Source: Gymnorhina tibicen (taxonomy: Eukaryota; Chordata; Aves; Passeriformes; Artamidae). From it: DNA of 64,000 nucleotides. Shown here piece by piece: positions 37,226 through 50,800 of this stretch. The translations under genes and the position numbers were made by a program. The notes beneath the pieces were generated by a model. That model did not search any database. It was not told where the DNA came from and saw nothing but the letters and a program-made list of their open reading frames with translations. Numbering within the stretch: position 1 is the first letter of the stretch; each line of letters starts with the position of its first letter. Location of the stretch: the NCBI GenBank assembly GCA_013399875.1, contig VXAZ01008129.1, positions 950,829 to 1,014,828 on the forward strand, written 5' to 3'.

Positions 37226-38072
37226 TGAGATCATAAACTGGTATCTCCCACCACGCAGGCAGAGATTCCCTTCATTCTAGGGAGATGTTAGCTGCTCATT
37301 GAGAATTAAGTAGTGGTTATATACAGTTGAAAAAAATATGTAGAATTAATTTCTTTTCCTGTGAATTGTGTTATAACAATACAGATAAATAGCTTTTCAC
37401 ATTAATCATATCTCCTGGGGTTACAGGAGACAGAAGGCCAATTTAAGCCCTCCTCCAGAACAGACTTCCTAGGAATGAGAATATCTCATGTTGTTTCCAT
37501 TTCTGTTAAGCACAGCAGGGAGGCAGGAGGCATCTCCATCTATGCTGGATCTTTGCTGTTCCACACTGCGTAGACCTGCCTTACTCTTCACAGAAGTGCC
37601 ACTTTGGGTGATATTTGTGTCGGTTTAGATTGGCAGGCTCAGAGAAACCTGTTTCACCTGAGTTTGTATCGAGGAGCTGGTTTGGTTTGGGGTTTGTTTT
37701 CAAGGTAAGAAAGAGCAAGAATGAGGGCAAGAGAAACACCTCATAATAAAAAGGGTGTTCTCTAAAGTTGTTTTCAAAAAAAAGTTGAATTCACTTGTGT
37801 GTCTGGGAGCCTTGGATATGCCAGCATGGGCCAATGGGTTGCTCCACAAGGATATGTGAGGCAGGTTTGCCATACAAGAGCATTTGTGTACAATACTGCT
37901 TGGGCTGCACAAAGGACAACGGATCTAAACATGGCTTTTGAATCCCTGAACAAAAGTTCACATGAAATCCTAATTTTTTGTGTAATCCTTTCAGGATTTC
38001 TCCTTTCCTTCTGAAAAAAAAAAAACCTTCGTGCACACATTATCACATGATGGTCCAGATTGGAACACCTGA

Positions 38073-38078
38073 AATAAA
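38073..38078 (+). terminator. Alternative candidate poly(A) signal AATAAA
   Basis: Second canonical hexamer, about 1.08 kb after the FSHR stop codon. A TGTGTATGTTG segment follows about 15 bp later and could serve as a downstream GU element. Confidence 0.3.
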
Positions 38079-38099
38079 TCATAAGCTGTGTATGTTGAA

Positions 38100-38128
38100 A
38101 TAACAACAACAACAACAACAACAACAAA
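38100..38128. repeat. (CAA)n trinucleotide microsatellite
   Basis: About nine uninterrupted CAA units in the FSHR 3' flank, followed by an A/G-rich tract. Confidence 0.93.
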
Positions 38129-38129
38129 A

Positions 38130-41100
38130 GATAAAAAGAAGAAAGAAAAAAAATTTTAATCAAGATTTCCTGATTTTACAGGGGTTTTTAATATCATCTC
38201 AATGAATGTACAGACTTTTTACATGATTTGAATATCTCATTTTTGCATGGTTCATCTTTCCAAATTGCAACAAAGATTCAGGGAAGGGTAGGGTTTTCTC
38301 AAGCTGATTGTGTGTCTGTGTATGGCTATGTGGGCATAAAGAAAACACCAGGAGAGCAGTCTGGGCTGCATTCCCACCTCACAAACAACTCACAGTTCTG
38401 CCCCATGAGATTATAAAAGCTTGGAGTTTTCATGGTTAAATGTGATGTGCTTTGAATATTTCCTACCTACAACTCATAAAATTTCAGTAGCAAATCTTGA
38501 TGCTTCTATCCATAATTTCCCCTGTCATCAGCTTCACATTTCAGCATCTGAATCTTATGTGAATAACAACAGGAGGTGATTATTCATTCAGTCCTAGCCA
38601 GGGAAGGAACTATCAGCTCCCTAGTGCATAAAACAGGGGAGATCAAAGACAGTGTGTTTTGGCGGGGGAAATTTCATTACTCAACACAAGTAACACTCCC
38701 TCCAAGATCCAGGAAAAGGAAGAATGAAAGAGAAAAGTGGGAAAGACAGTTTGTCTCTTGGAAGATCATCTGACTACTCAGAGGAATCTCTTTTTTTCAC
38801 AAATACTTCATGTCATATACAGTGTGCTGGCGTGCAGCCATTAAAACCCATCCCCATGGAAGTGACTGAATGATGATGTTCCAAAATGACAAATAATCTA
38901 GTCATATTTTAAAAAGGCTCCTGAATCTATTATTTGGCTAAAAATGAGGGATGTTCTTTGGCAAATACTACCCCACTTTTGATGATAAATAGGGAAAATT
39001 CTTGCAGTGCATCACGTCACGCTTTTCTGCCTGAGCTCTGTCCATTTACCAAGAATGGGACCTGGCAGCTCAGGGAAACACAGGCATAGTAGTCTAGAAG
39101 CCAGTCTAGTAAATCCTCTCACGGGTACATCAGGCACATGAGCATGATACAGACCGTGTGCTTCATGCAAACCCATTGCCCAGACATTTGCGGAATCAGG
39201 ACACAGTTAAATATGTTTTTCCAGTTAACATCCCTGAAGAGAGACCTTGCAGGATCCTGTCTTGTAGCTGGAGTCCGACCAGGGCCCAAGGGATTGAGCC
39301 ACTAGCCCATGGCTCTTCCTGCAAAGGAGACATGAGTTGATACTTGAGGAGCTAGGATAACCCCCATAGTTGGACACCTTACCTCATCCCTAGCAGGAGG
39401 ACATGTCATCCTGCCCACACATGCTGCTCAGGAGCTCTGCTGACAGCTCCAAAGCTGAGAGACTGTGCAGTTACCAAGACAAAAATCTCCCTCTTCCAGT
39501 CCTTAGATCTCCTTGGCTTTAGCTATTCTTTTGATTTTAATTTTAATAATCCTACAGATTGTGAGGGACATTGTGGGACCTGTGTCTTTCCCTGTGTGAG
39601 ATATCAGTCTTTTTGTTTTTATTTGAAGTGTTTTCACTTTAAGCAGTGTTTTTATTTGAAGAAAGCAGTATAAGAAAAAAAACCCAAGATACATTTTGTT
39701 CATGCTTGTAATGTACAAAAAGCCTGCTGGTGTTTGGTGTGGATTTCCTGTGCTCTGAACAACATGTTTATGTTGCAATCTTTAAACTGTTTTACATTTC
39801 CCTTTCTCAAATCTATTTTAATAAAACCAATATCAAAACAGAGTGCCTTGAGAACAAGTGTGCAGCCAGAGATATGTTGACAAAGTGTGCAATAAATGTT
39901 GCTGCTTATCTGGAGAGCTCCATTTATGCGGCAGAGCCCCCACAGTCGGGTCACTGTGACCTACGGATGAGAGACTCTGCAGAGAAAACCCTCCTGTAGC
40001 CTTCTGGAGAGTTAACAGAGCACAGAAAGGTGTGCTTGAAACCTCTTCAACAAATAACACAGAAAGACTGACCTGTCTTTGTTTTAACAAACCTCTTGTA
40101 TTAACTCACATTTCTTATGAAATAAGATATTAACCATTGACATAACTCAGACAGGCATATTTTTCCTCTTTAATTCATATGAATGGCTCTTCTTATGTGA
40201 TGCATTCTAATTTTTTTCCCTCGTTTTTATAGCCAGGGCTTGTAATTCTCTTTTCCCTTGAGTGTTTTGCTCAGACGAGTAAGTGTGTGTCTGTGTGTAC
40301 ACAAATGCCCATGTGAGTAGGAGAGACAGGCCACAGGTAACAAGGAAACTGAATCAAAGCTTAGCTCTGATTCACAGGAAAAACCTTGGAGTTGGTCTAT
40401 CTTGGATAGAATTGCCATTCCTTGTGGCCATTCAGTGCATTTTAGTCTTCACCAAGCCCCCAAAAATGCAGAGTTAAAGAGTTATGACTGTCTTGGCCCT
40501 TATGGTGCCATCACTGGACTGACACAAAGAGACTGTGCTGGCAGTGAGGACACAAAAAACAACTTCTTTTTGATAGAAGTCTCATTCCTGCAGGCATGTA
40601 CCTTGTGGAGAACCCAAACCTGACCTCCCCAAGAAACATTCATCAGGTGTGATGGGAAATGAGAAATGGGGCCACTTCATCTTGGCAGACTAAAGGCATC
40701 ATCACAAAAATTGCCACCATGGGTAAAAGTAATACCTGGAGCACCTGGTCAAAAGTACCAATAAAAGCAAAAACCTGACTCAGTAGAGAAAATGAACCAT
40801 GATCCATTTTCTTTACAACTTTGCTCTTGGGATTGCACAGATATGCCAAGAAGAGTTTGCTCATTAGAAGGCAGGTCTGTGTTTGAGCTTGTTAAGAATG
40901 CAAGATGAGATCTGCATCCCATTTAGCAAGTCTTCAAATCATTTGACCACATTTCTTTCCTGTAGATTCCCTCCTAATCATTCCACTGAGGACACAGCAG
41001 ATAATCTTACATTTAATTTATGCAGTTTTGTTGTTAAGAAGAGTTAATAATGTGAAATGATTTGTCCTCAAGGAATAATTTAACCATCCCTCCCCTCCCT

Positions 41101-44100
41101 GAATGAAAGAACAGAAAAGAGAGGTGGGTCTGGTTCAAATGGTCAAGTAAGCACATACAAACCTCCTCACAGATTTTCATCTTTAATATGGGCATATGCA
41201 ATTTCCCATTGTGTATGCAAATGTGAATTGCACATCCACACTCTTCTTCCGTGAGAGCTTTTGTCTAAGTACTTGGCTACAAGCACATATTTGAAAATCT
41301 GAGCCTTGTTGCTTTGAAATATTCAAGCACAGGAGCAGGATTTTATAGCTGTCATCTGGATAATTAAACTCTTCATTAACAGTTGTTCACAAACCAGTAG
41401 GTGACCTTTAATTAGGGATGAAAGTACTCAGGAATGGATTTCAAACATTAAGAAACTGCGGAGGAAGCCTTTTCCCTCCACTTCCCCAAGTCCATTAAAA
41501 ATCTTTCGCAAAGCATTCGTTTTCCAATAGAAACGATGCTGGGGGAGACAAAAATGTGTTTCCAGGCCCAACTCATCAGATATATGCCTTGTTTAACCTT
41601 GCTGCAACTAAAATATTTTATTTTCTGTTTTCTGTCTCATGCAGAGTTTGCCATGTGTTACCTGGGTCTTTGTTACCCCAGCCTAGACACCTGCACCAAG
41701 TTGTACCCCCACCAAAAAAGAACAGGAAAAATCAACAAGTTCGCAATGAGAGCAGTGCACAGATGGGAACGTGCCATATTTGTGAGTGGGTGGAAGATTG
41801 CAGGGCAGAATTGAGCAATATGGACATTTCTGTTGAGTCATTTGAATATCCAGTGCTAAAATTCTGCATTAAAGGGGTGGTTTTGGCTGAAGTATAGTTC
41901 CCAGGAATCAAGTAATAGCAATTTGCATGGAAAAATCCTATGGAGAGATAAAATTTAAAGGCAGTTCAAGTCGGTGGGGTTTAAAAGCAGAAGATTTATA
42001 TAAAGACAGAGAATGTGCTGTCTCTGGAAAAAGAGATAGCAGTTCCTTTAGGGGCCGTCCAGGCACCACACTGCACCATCACCAGTCACCCTTGCATTGC
42101 AATTCTGTGTATTCATTGTGAGCTACAAACACCTGATTAGCTTGAAATGCTCACCGTTTCTACTTTTCTTGGCTATGTTGTGGTGATAGGCATGTACCCC
42201 TTGGACATCTTTACTCTTGCCTCTTCATTGCCTCAGCTTTACCTCATCTTGTCCCTTTCCACAATGATGGTTTGTGCTGCCTGAACTTGGAAGTGCTCTG
42301 CTTTCACCTGCAGTCGTGTAAGGAACAGAATCCACATCCCTTAGAAACATTTCTTCAGAAATCAGCAGCTGGAAGACCAGAACACTGCTCGTAGCTCTCT
42401 GTTCTGGGGTGCACAAGTCTTCTTATGCTGCCTTCCAGCTTCTCTCTCCTTCTCTTTTTTAGTTATTTATTTGAGTGACTGTTGTGAGGATAACTGGCCC
42501 TTTGCCAAGCTGAAGACATTCTGCTTTGAAATAGTCATTGTTTGAGCCAGACAATTTCCACAAATCAGGGTGATGTGAATAGATCCCTCTCTCTGACTCT
42601 ACACATTCCCTGGACTTTGTTGGGGGGAAAAAAACCCCTAATTTTTACATAGATGATTCACAATTTTCCTCTCCCACATGACCAGCTGCATTTTTGTCTT
42701 GTCCCACGGATGTCATGGTGGCATGAGGCAACCCTAAGTGCCCTGGGGAGGCTGGGGAAGGAGGAGGGAACAAACACGGTCTGGATAAAGTGGGGACATT
42801 AGAGGTTAGAAAAGCACAGCCAAATTAGGGCAGTTTTTAAATGACCCTCAAATGCTCCAAGAACTACCAGAACCCACACCAAAGAAAAGCCCAAAGCCAT
42901 TCTAATTTTTCATTCCTGCACCAAGGCCTGGTGACCGAAGTCAGACAGGATTCACTCTGCCATGGGGTCTCTGTGTATGCCATGGGGTCTGTCTGGCAGG
43001 AGGCTGAGACAAGCACCAAGTTTAACAATGGCACCAGAGTTTTGCTCAGTGCTGTACCTGTGCTGAAACAATGTTTCTCAGCAGAGCTAAGAGCCTGGAC
43101 TGGGCAAAAAACTGAGTTGAACCACACTTTTTTCTAGAGCTGGCATATCCATGGCACTGTTTTCAACCACATCAATTTAACCAAGGTTTGGGGGTTTTTC
43201 CCAGCAAAGTCAACTTCTCCTGCTACCCAGCATTACCTTTCTCTGGGACTGCTTGTTCTTCCTTCCTTCAATAATGACTGCTGCCCACAATCACCACTTT
43301 TGGTACCAGTTTTCCTTTCTTCTGTGGACGGTGGAGTCTTTTCGTGTGATTACACTGGGGTCACAACCAAAACACTCATTAGTCACTGAAAAAGCTTTCA
43401 AGTCGTCAGTACTCTATTTTTTTCCATAAAGGTATTGTTTTTCTTCATGGCAACACTCAGAATATTTTTCCACGCACTTAATACCATCCTAACTAGTGCT
43501 CAGCTTCAGCGTCTCTCCTACAGCACAACATAATGCAGGCACGAGCTTCGTGGTGCCTTTTCAGTTTCACTGTCCCTTCTGCACCTGTGTAAACCAGACA
43601 AGTGTCATCATTCTCAGACCCTCAGAGGAGATCTCCCAGTTTGACTGCCCTGACTGTAGGTGTTAGTCCTGTTTTGTTGTTCACCAGTGCCAGCAGAAGA
43701 GACCTGCTTTCGTCCCTGAGGAGGGCCAGCTGTGGAGTCATGAGAAACTGAGGCGACCTGTGTTCAGAGCAGCCTCACCATTGCTCAAATACCTCAAAGG
43801 GCACTTGAAGGGCAGCCAGATCTCATGTGTAAACGTATGTAATTACAATTCTGCCTCTCTGGCTGTTGCTGAGATAAACTTCAGTGTATCACACAGCACC
43901 ACCAGTGCCATGTCCCAGGACTCACAGTGCTGGAGCTGCAGTTTGTAAAGCACAGTGGGACCTCTCCTGTAAAACGTACATGCATTTGTCACCACGAGTC
44001 AATAAAGGTCACTAAGAGTTAACTAGTTAGGCAATCAGACAATTAATTATGCAACTAATTAGGTCTGACCTTATTTCTGGAAAATAACCATCCAGGAATC

Positions 44101-44730
44101 CCTTGGTTTGTTTCCTCTCTCGGAATAATTCATCAGCAAATACATTTATTTCCTTTCTGTGAAGAGAGTCCCATGCGAGTTGTAGCCCAAGTGGCTTCTG
44201 GTTGCTTCTTTCATAATTAAAGACCTTTTGTCACTTTTTTCAAAAGGTGAGAAACACCACCAGTGCTGTGTCTGGCATCCCCTTGCCAACCCAGCACAGA
44301 TGGTGATGCCTGAGGCTGCAAGCAAGGAGCTGAGGCTGTTTGCATAATGCAATCTCCACACTTCCCTCACTTTTGCAAAGCTCCAGTTAACACTTGCATG
44401 TAGACAACGGTGAACAAGGTAGTCAGAGAGCTCCAGAGGGACCTCAGGTGTCCAGGGTTCATGGACATTCATGGGAAGAACTACTTTGAAGGCCGGGGGT
44501 TTTAGCATCTCTTTAGTTTCATAAAACTGTTTGAGGGAAGGTTTTACATGAGACAAGATGATGACGTGCCCTATTTTAATTAATAATTGCTGACACAAAG
44601 GCTGGTCCCCAGCAGTGCCCTTCTACCCTCATGGTTTTCTTCCCCTCCCAAAAGATGAAAATAAAAGGCTTTTGAAGGGTAATCCTGGAGAAGCACTCAC
44701 TGCTACTGGAGTGAGGAGATTTGCAAATAA
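38130..44730. other. FSHR 3' flank, no gene recognised
   Basis: Non-coding sequence with no supported gene. Short ORFs on both strands overlap one another and match no family I recognise. An AATAAA lies at 39820, and the two-copy 20-bp GCCATGGGGTCT direct repeat lies near 42.96-42.99 kb. Confidence 0.6.
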
Positions 44731-44834
44731 GGAAGGGAGGGAGGATAAGAGGGAGAGAAGGAGGGAGGGAGGGAGATGGATAAATGGATGGATGGATGGA
44801 TGGATGGATGGATGGATGGATGGATGGATGGATA
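44731..44834. repeat. Composite purine tract and (GGAT)n microsatellite
   Basis: A GGGA-rich, nearly pure purine tract (44731-44780) passes directly into about twelve GGAT units (44784-44834). The 81-residue ORF across it, ending in Gly-Trp-Met-Asp repeats, results from the tandem repeat and is not a gene. Confidence 0.95.
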
Positions 44835-47800
44835 GTATCCAGGAAAAAAGGTGCACTTAACAGGAGCTTTTGCCATATTTCAGAAGTGGAACGATTTTCT
44901 TAAGGCTGCAACCAGAAACCAGGTGGTATTGAAGCAAAATCTTCTGTGTCCTGAGCTCTTCAGCCAGCGATGAGAACATGGCTGTCTGAGGAGAGAGTCT
45001 TAGTGAGGCTTTCAAAGGCTTTATACTTCTTTTTAATGTTGGCAAACTCTGAGGAAAAAGTGTTGGGGAAGGAAGGAAGAATGTGACAAAGAGAATGAGA
45101 TTTCTCTTACTTAAAATAAAACTATACAAATAATTGGTGTGAGGGGAGTGAAAAGATTTGCACTGAGATGGCACATAAAAAAAAAAAGTTTAATTTTTTA
45201 AGCTGGGCCTCCTAGAGCGAGCAAAGCTCTGCACAGAGACCAATATTCATCCCTGTTCACAGCACCAGCACAAGGACTATTTCCACAATAAATGACCTTT
45301 TAAAGTGGGGCTGACATGATGTGTAAGTTTTGTGCTGGCCCTCTGCACTGCAGCAAATTGCATGTTGAGGAGGGAGTGCTTGTCTTTCGCCTATGAAAAA
45401 TGGCCCACGCCTGCCCCGTTGCCCCCAGCCACTCCTAACACACATTTGTTTATGTGCACTTTGGGCTCCAAGGCTCTGCATCACGGAATGGCACCGGAGC
45501 AACACGCCATTTTAAAGTAAAATGCCTGCTGAAATTCTCCCCCAAAAGGCAGGTGACTCCTACCTACTGCCTGGGATCAGAACAGTCTTTTTTGAGCTGA
45601 AAAATCACAGAAAGGAGGCAGACAGGCTACGGGAGCACCTGAGCTCCTCTCTGTTCTAGCTGTAGGAATAAACCAAACAGAGGGAAGAAAGCCTGGGCAA
45701 AGGGAAGGAACACTGGGTTTGGGTGTCTCAGCTGTCAGCCTCTTCAAGCCAACACCCATCCCTCTGCAAGAGGGTGGTTAAAGGGCTGGAAGATCATGAG
45801 ACCCCACCAAATCTTCTGTCTTTTGGCCTTGTCATTGCTTCTGACAGGGATTTGATTATGTTCTTACTTAGAAACAAACCAAATGAGCTCCTCTGTTGAA
45901 TTACAGCCAAATTCACACACAACACAAAAAATACCCCCATGTTTCATCACCAAGCACCACTTTCACAATTACTGAATGCAATTCTCTCACTGCCTCATCA
46001 CTCTAGGCTTTATCTCCATATTTCCTTACAGTTTTCTTGAAAAAGATCTTTTCCTAATCAAGCCCTTCCTAGTGCCAGAAAGCCTGTCTGCAATAAATCA
46101 CTCCTGCAATCCTTCCATGTCTGCTCAGGGTACTGATATCTCCACTAGTGGCAAAGTAAAATCTCTTTCTGCCTTGTGTCTGCACAGGACAGGCAGTCCA
46201 GGACCCCATTCCTCCCTGCTTCCTGGGCAATAATGTCAAAAATCAGCAATCACAGCAGGGTCTTCAGACTGACTCAAGCCTCTACTTCATCCCTCAGAGG
46301 TCACCAGAGCTGTGCAGCCTGGCAAACCCAAAAATGTATAGGCAAGGCGTGCTCTCCCCAGACAGCGTGGTAGGTGCTGCAAAATGAGAGCAAGACCTTG
46401 GTGCTTTTGCAGAATTGCTTTTGTTCACGCGTTGTATCAGAGCAGCTCGGAGAGAAAAGCGTGTGAAATAAGTGGGCACTTATTGTCCCACCTGCTGTGC
46501 GGGCATTAAAGCCAAACAGGTAGTGGGGGCTGCGTGGAGGAGAGCAGGAGGCGGGCTGGAGAGTCCCTGCCCTCCCCTCTGTTTCACACAGGTCCTTTGT
46601 TCTAGTGCAGAGTTTTTTTATATGGGTGCGTATGATGAAAAAGGGAGCAGGATTGGAGCTTGGGAAACGAGCAGGTTGTGCTTTGCTAGCGCACTCTTCT
46701 TGCTCCTTGCTAAGAGCCAGGACACCAAAAAAAAGGTGGTGTTTGAACACCACTAACTATTCAAGGGCACAATGTGCAGGGTCCATGAGAGCAAGCTGAG
46801 CTCGACAGCTACTCAGGGGCTCTGGCTCTGGGTGGGGGGAGAGTTTCCCCCCCAGGCAGGTCTACATATTCTTTGTGCATAGCATTTTAAAAGCTAAAGC
46901 ATCCACTTGTGCAGAGCAGGAGAAAGCACACAGTCAGTCTGGTTACAAGGAGCAGGAGGCACTTGCAGCTCGGCTACAATTACAGCTCTTTCTTGTCTCT
47001 TTCATTATTCACCAAGTTGCACCACATTTCTCTCCTATAATCCCCTCCCGTGTTTTCCTCCACCACCTCCCAAGGCATACATGTCATTTTCCCTCATTTT
47101 TGAACCAAGTGCTTTCTGTTTCTGCCCTTTACCTCTCTGTTACATTTCTTTGAACCAACCCGGATATTTGACTTCTGACAGGAATTTTCTGCTCCTCAAG
47201 CATACAAGCAGCTGAGAGGGGAGACTAGAGAGGCTCAAGGCAGAAAGCCGGAGCTTGATCAAGAGACTGATGGGTGGGACAATTTTTTCTGAGAGCTTTA
47301 GAAGAAGAAGAGGAAGGATAAACCTTGGCCTAGCCCAAAGGGTCTGTCCTGATTTGGGGTAGACTTTTGAAACCAAAGACTGAACCCTTCAGAAGGACTA
47401 GATTTATGTACATTATGATGGAGAGGTAGAGAGGCTAGCAGTTATGAAAATGTTGTCACATTATTTACAGGACATTGGCTGGCATTTTCCAGCTAATAAG
47501 AGCAATAGTAAAGAAAGCTGCTGTGCTTTAAAAGCACTGCCAGATAAAAAAAGCACTGCTAAACAGCCTCCAGCCACAAAATCAGGCTGACTGGATGTAT
47601 TAACCCCACACTCCACAGGTGGCCCAGCCAAGCTCCTAGGATTGAGAAGCTGCACCAGAAAGCAGAAATGCCAGTTGCTGGGAAATTGATGTGCACACTC
47701 AATTTTCCCCTCTTCACATTCTTATCTCTTAGCACATTTTCTTTCTGCCTGGTGAGCCCTGTGGGCAGAGAGCAAGGGCACAGCATGGCAGATGGGGGCC

Positions 47801-50800
47801 TGGGGATAGGCTGTCCCCACCAGCTGGCTCTGGTGGGGCCAGAGGACAGGGCAAGCTTGTGCAATGCACCTGAGCCCTCCCAGCACCGGGGCTTTGTGAC
47901 CACCTGCTATTTTTGTACTTGGGAAGTTTTGTCATGGTTTCTTATCCACTTCCTTAATGGAATTAACTCCCAGTTGCATAGAATACCCAGTCTCAACCCA
48001 TCCATATTAATAACTCAGAAGCTTCCCTTTCCTCTTAAAGTAGAAAGCAGCTGCCCTGGATTTCTACAGGATCCAGTGTTTAGCATATGAATGGATTGAC
48101 ATTAGCTGCCCTGCTGCTCAATAGCTGTTTGCCCATCTAGGCTCCACCCGTGCATCTGCCAGGACTGGATTTCAGCCTTTCCAGGAGCAATGAGTATTTC
48201 CTTCTCCTTTCTCATGCCTCAGCCTCACCAAGTTTTTCTAGACAGCTCATTTAACCTTTTTTTTTCCCATGACTGAGGGAGAAGAAGCTGCTACTCTCTT
48301 CCCCCAAACTTCTCTTAGACCAAAATTATTCCTCCTAGAGCTTTTTCTATTTTATTTCAGAGAAGGATGTGACGTTTTAGTGTAGCCTTATGAAAATGTG
48401 CACATGGTACTAAAAGAAAAACCAAGCCTGGCTTGTCGCTTTGAGGTTAGGGGCCAACAGTCTTCACATTGCAACGTACACTCTATAAATTCGGTCAAGC
48501 TTCCATTGACCTCTGAGCCATTTTGGACAAATGGTATAAATTCTTCTGCAGAGACTTAAGGTCCTGACACATTCGAGATTGTTGCAAAATAAAGTGTGGT
48601 GAATTGTACAGCTGCTCTGGTCAGAGGTCTGTTTTGACCTCCAATTTACTTTTCCTTCTTAGAAAGTAAGGTTCCGTAGAGTTTCTGAGACGTTTTTGTT
48701 TACTAACTGGTTCAACTGGTAAAAATGTTGTGGATTAGCAAACCCCATGCTTTCACACCCCAGGAAAATGTGCTCATTATATCAGAGAACTTCTGACCTT
48801 GCAAGGCTTTTAGGTGAGGCATTTAAAAAAACAAACCACCATCCCTTTTTCATAGTAATGCCATGTGCTGGCTGCCATCAGGACACTGCTGGGCACCTCT
48901 TATTCTCCTCTGCTTCAGTCCTCAGGGACTCCAGCATTCCTGGCACATGTGCAGCAGCTGGAAACGCTCACTCACCACCCTGCTTCCTGAGCGTCTTTGA
49001 TCAGTTTCAGGCCATCGCATCCCAGAGGAGTTTATCATGATGGACTTTCACAGCCGTCACTTTGTGCTAGTGAAACAGTAAAAATACTAATAAATTCTGG
49101 GCTCGCTTTGTGGCAATACAATAGGCTTTTATGCCCAAGGCTCAGGCTCAGAGAAGGACATGAAAACCAAGGCTGAGCAGCAGGAGCTGACAGAAGTTTC
49201 TGAGTAACTGAAAACTTTTGAACAGCATAAAAATCAGACGTTTTGCCTGTGGGAATACAGAAGAGCTTGCAGCCAGGAAAGCTGGCGTACAAATGATGGG
49301 CATGGCCCGTGGCAACATCAGGCTCCTGGGGCAATCCAGGCATAAACAAAGGAGGCATATAATCCCGAAGAGATGGGTGAGCAGCACTCCAAAGGGCATG
49401 TCCAACCTGCTTGGAATCATCAGGGTGCTTGGGTAGCTCACCCTTGTGCTGGTCTATAGAAAATGTGTCACTGATGCCAATGAGAGTGTTTCAAGCTGCT
49501 GAACATCGAGGGAAATTTTTCCCATTGCCCAGAGAGACAGTGACATTTTCATTCCATGCCTCATGTACCTCAGGCTTGCAAGGTGGTGGAAAGGACCGGC
49601 TTTCATTCCTAGGAAATGTCTGAAATCTCCCACAGAGGGCACAAACTGGAGGGTACAGCAGCTCCCTCCTGCTGCAGCTTCCAGCTCAGGAGAGAGCCAT
49701 GGAACCAGAGGTGAGGTGAACGAGCCATGTGGGGCAGGTCCATCACAGGGATCCAATTCCACAGTGCTCACTCTGCCTCATTCACAGTACGCCTTGCAGG
49801 GAAGATTTGCCTGGATCCACCATCGCTCCCAGATGGCAAACAGCAGGCAAAGCAGCCTCTGGCATGACACTGTCTCCTGGCTGCTCCCCCCATCCAGGTC
49901 AGCCCTGTGCCAGGGAGTTTCCTGCTCGGCGCGGCTGTGCCTGGAAAATGAGTGGCTCTGAGGCTGACACTGGTGTGCTCCCACACACAGCTGCAGAGCG
50001 AGCTATTTAACTGCACAGACATTATTGAGGCACAGACTGCAATGCCTGTTTTCTTTCTGAAGTGAAAAAAGGAGCATTACATCATGCCTATACTGAGAAA
50101 CACTCCTTCCTTAAGGACAACAGCAGAAAGTTTATCTCAAAATGCGTGATTAAAATGCATGGGTGCTCACAGGTAGGGAAGGGAGAGGCTGGCTTCTTCC
50201 ACCCTGGCTTGTGACCTTGCCCTCGTTATTCCTCTGCTTCCCACCAGTGGGAGACAACTATTTGGAGTTAGGATGGGGTGTGCAAGGGAATTTTTGTGGT
50301 CCCACCTATAGAAAAGCAGTGAGACATCCAGCATCTCCTGGGGGCCTGAGGAGAGCAAAGGACTCTGAGGGTCCCTGAAGTGCACACTCCGTTTTGGCAT
50401 GGGAGGGTGAGAGAGAACTTCAGGGGATGTTCACATGGTTGGGCTTGACCCACAGTCAACCCTGTAAACCCATCCCTGGGGGGATCTCAGCACAGGCAGG
50501 TGATGAGAATTTAACCCCTCTGCAACCACTCTGCAAGTGCTCAGCACTTTGCTGCCTTCTGCAGTCAGCTGAAATTTGCACAGGGAAAAAAAGAGCTGCA
50601 ACAGGGCCGAGTCAGATCATTGACACCACGGCTGTAGTTTCTCCTGTGCTGTGCAGAAGACCCCCAAATTTCAATTCCACTGCCCCTGCTGTTGAAGCTG
50701 ACAAGATTCTTTTAATACCAGGTGAGAAGCTGGAGACAGAGCTGCACACGTGAATGAACTCTTATAGGAGTCTGACAGAAGAGATTCACTCACAGCAAAA

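Noticed and set aside
44146..44598. 150-codon minus-strand ORF
   Set aside because: No recognised family, no promoter or neighbouring exons, and a length within chance expectation.
44615..44860. ORF with a Gly-Trp-Met-Asp repeat
   Set aside because: It is a translation of the GGAT microsatellite.
46301..46753. 150-codon minus-strand ORF in a GC-richer stretch
   Set aside because: Higher GC lowers stop frequency. The translation is low in conserved motifs and overlaps other ORFs on the + strand.
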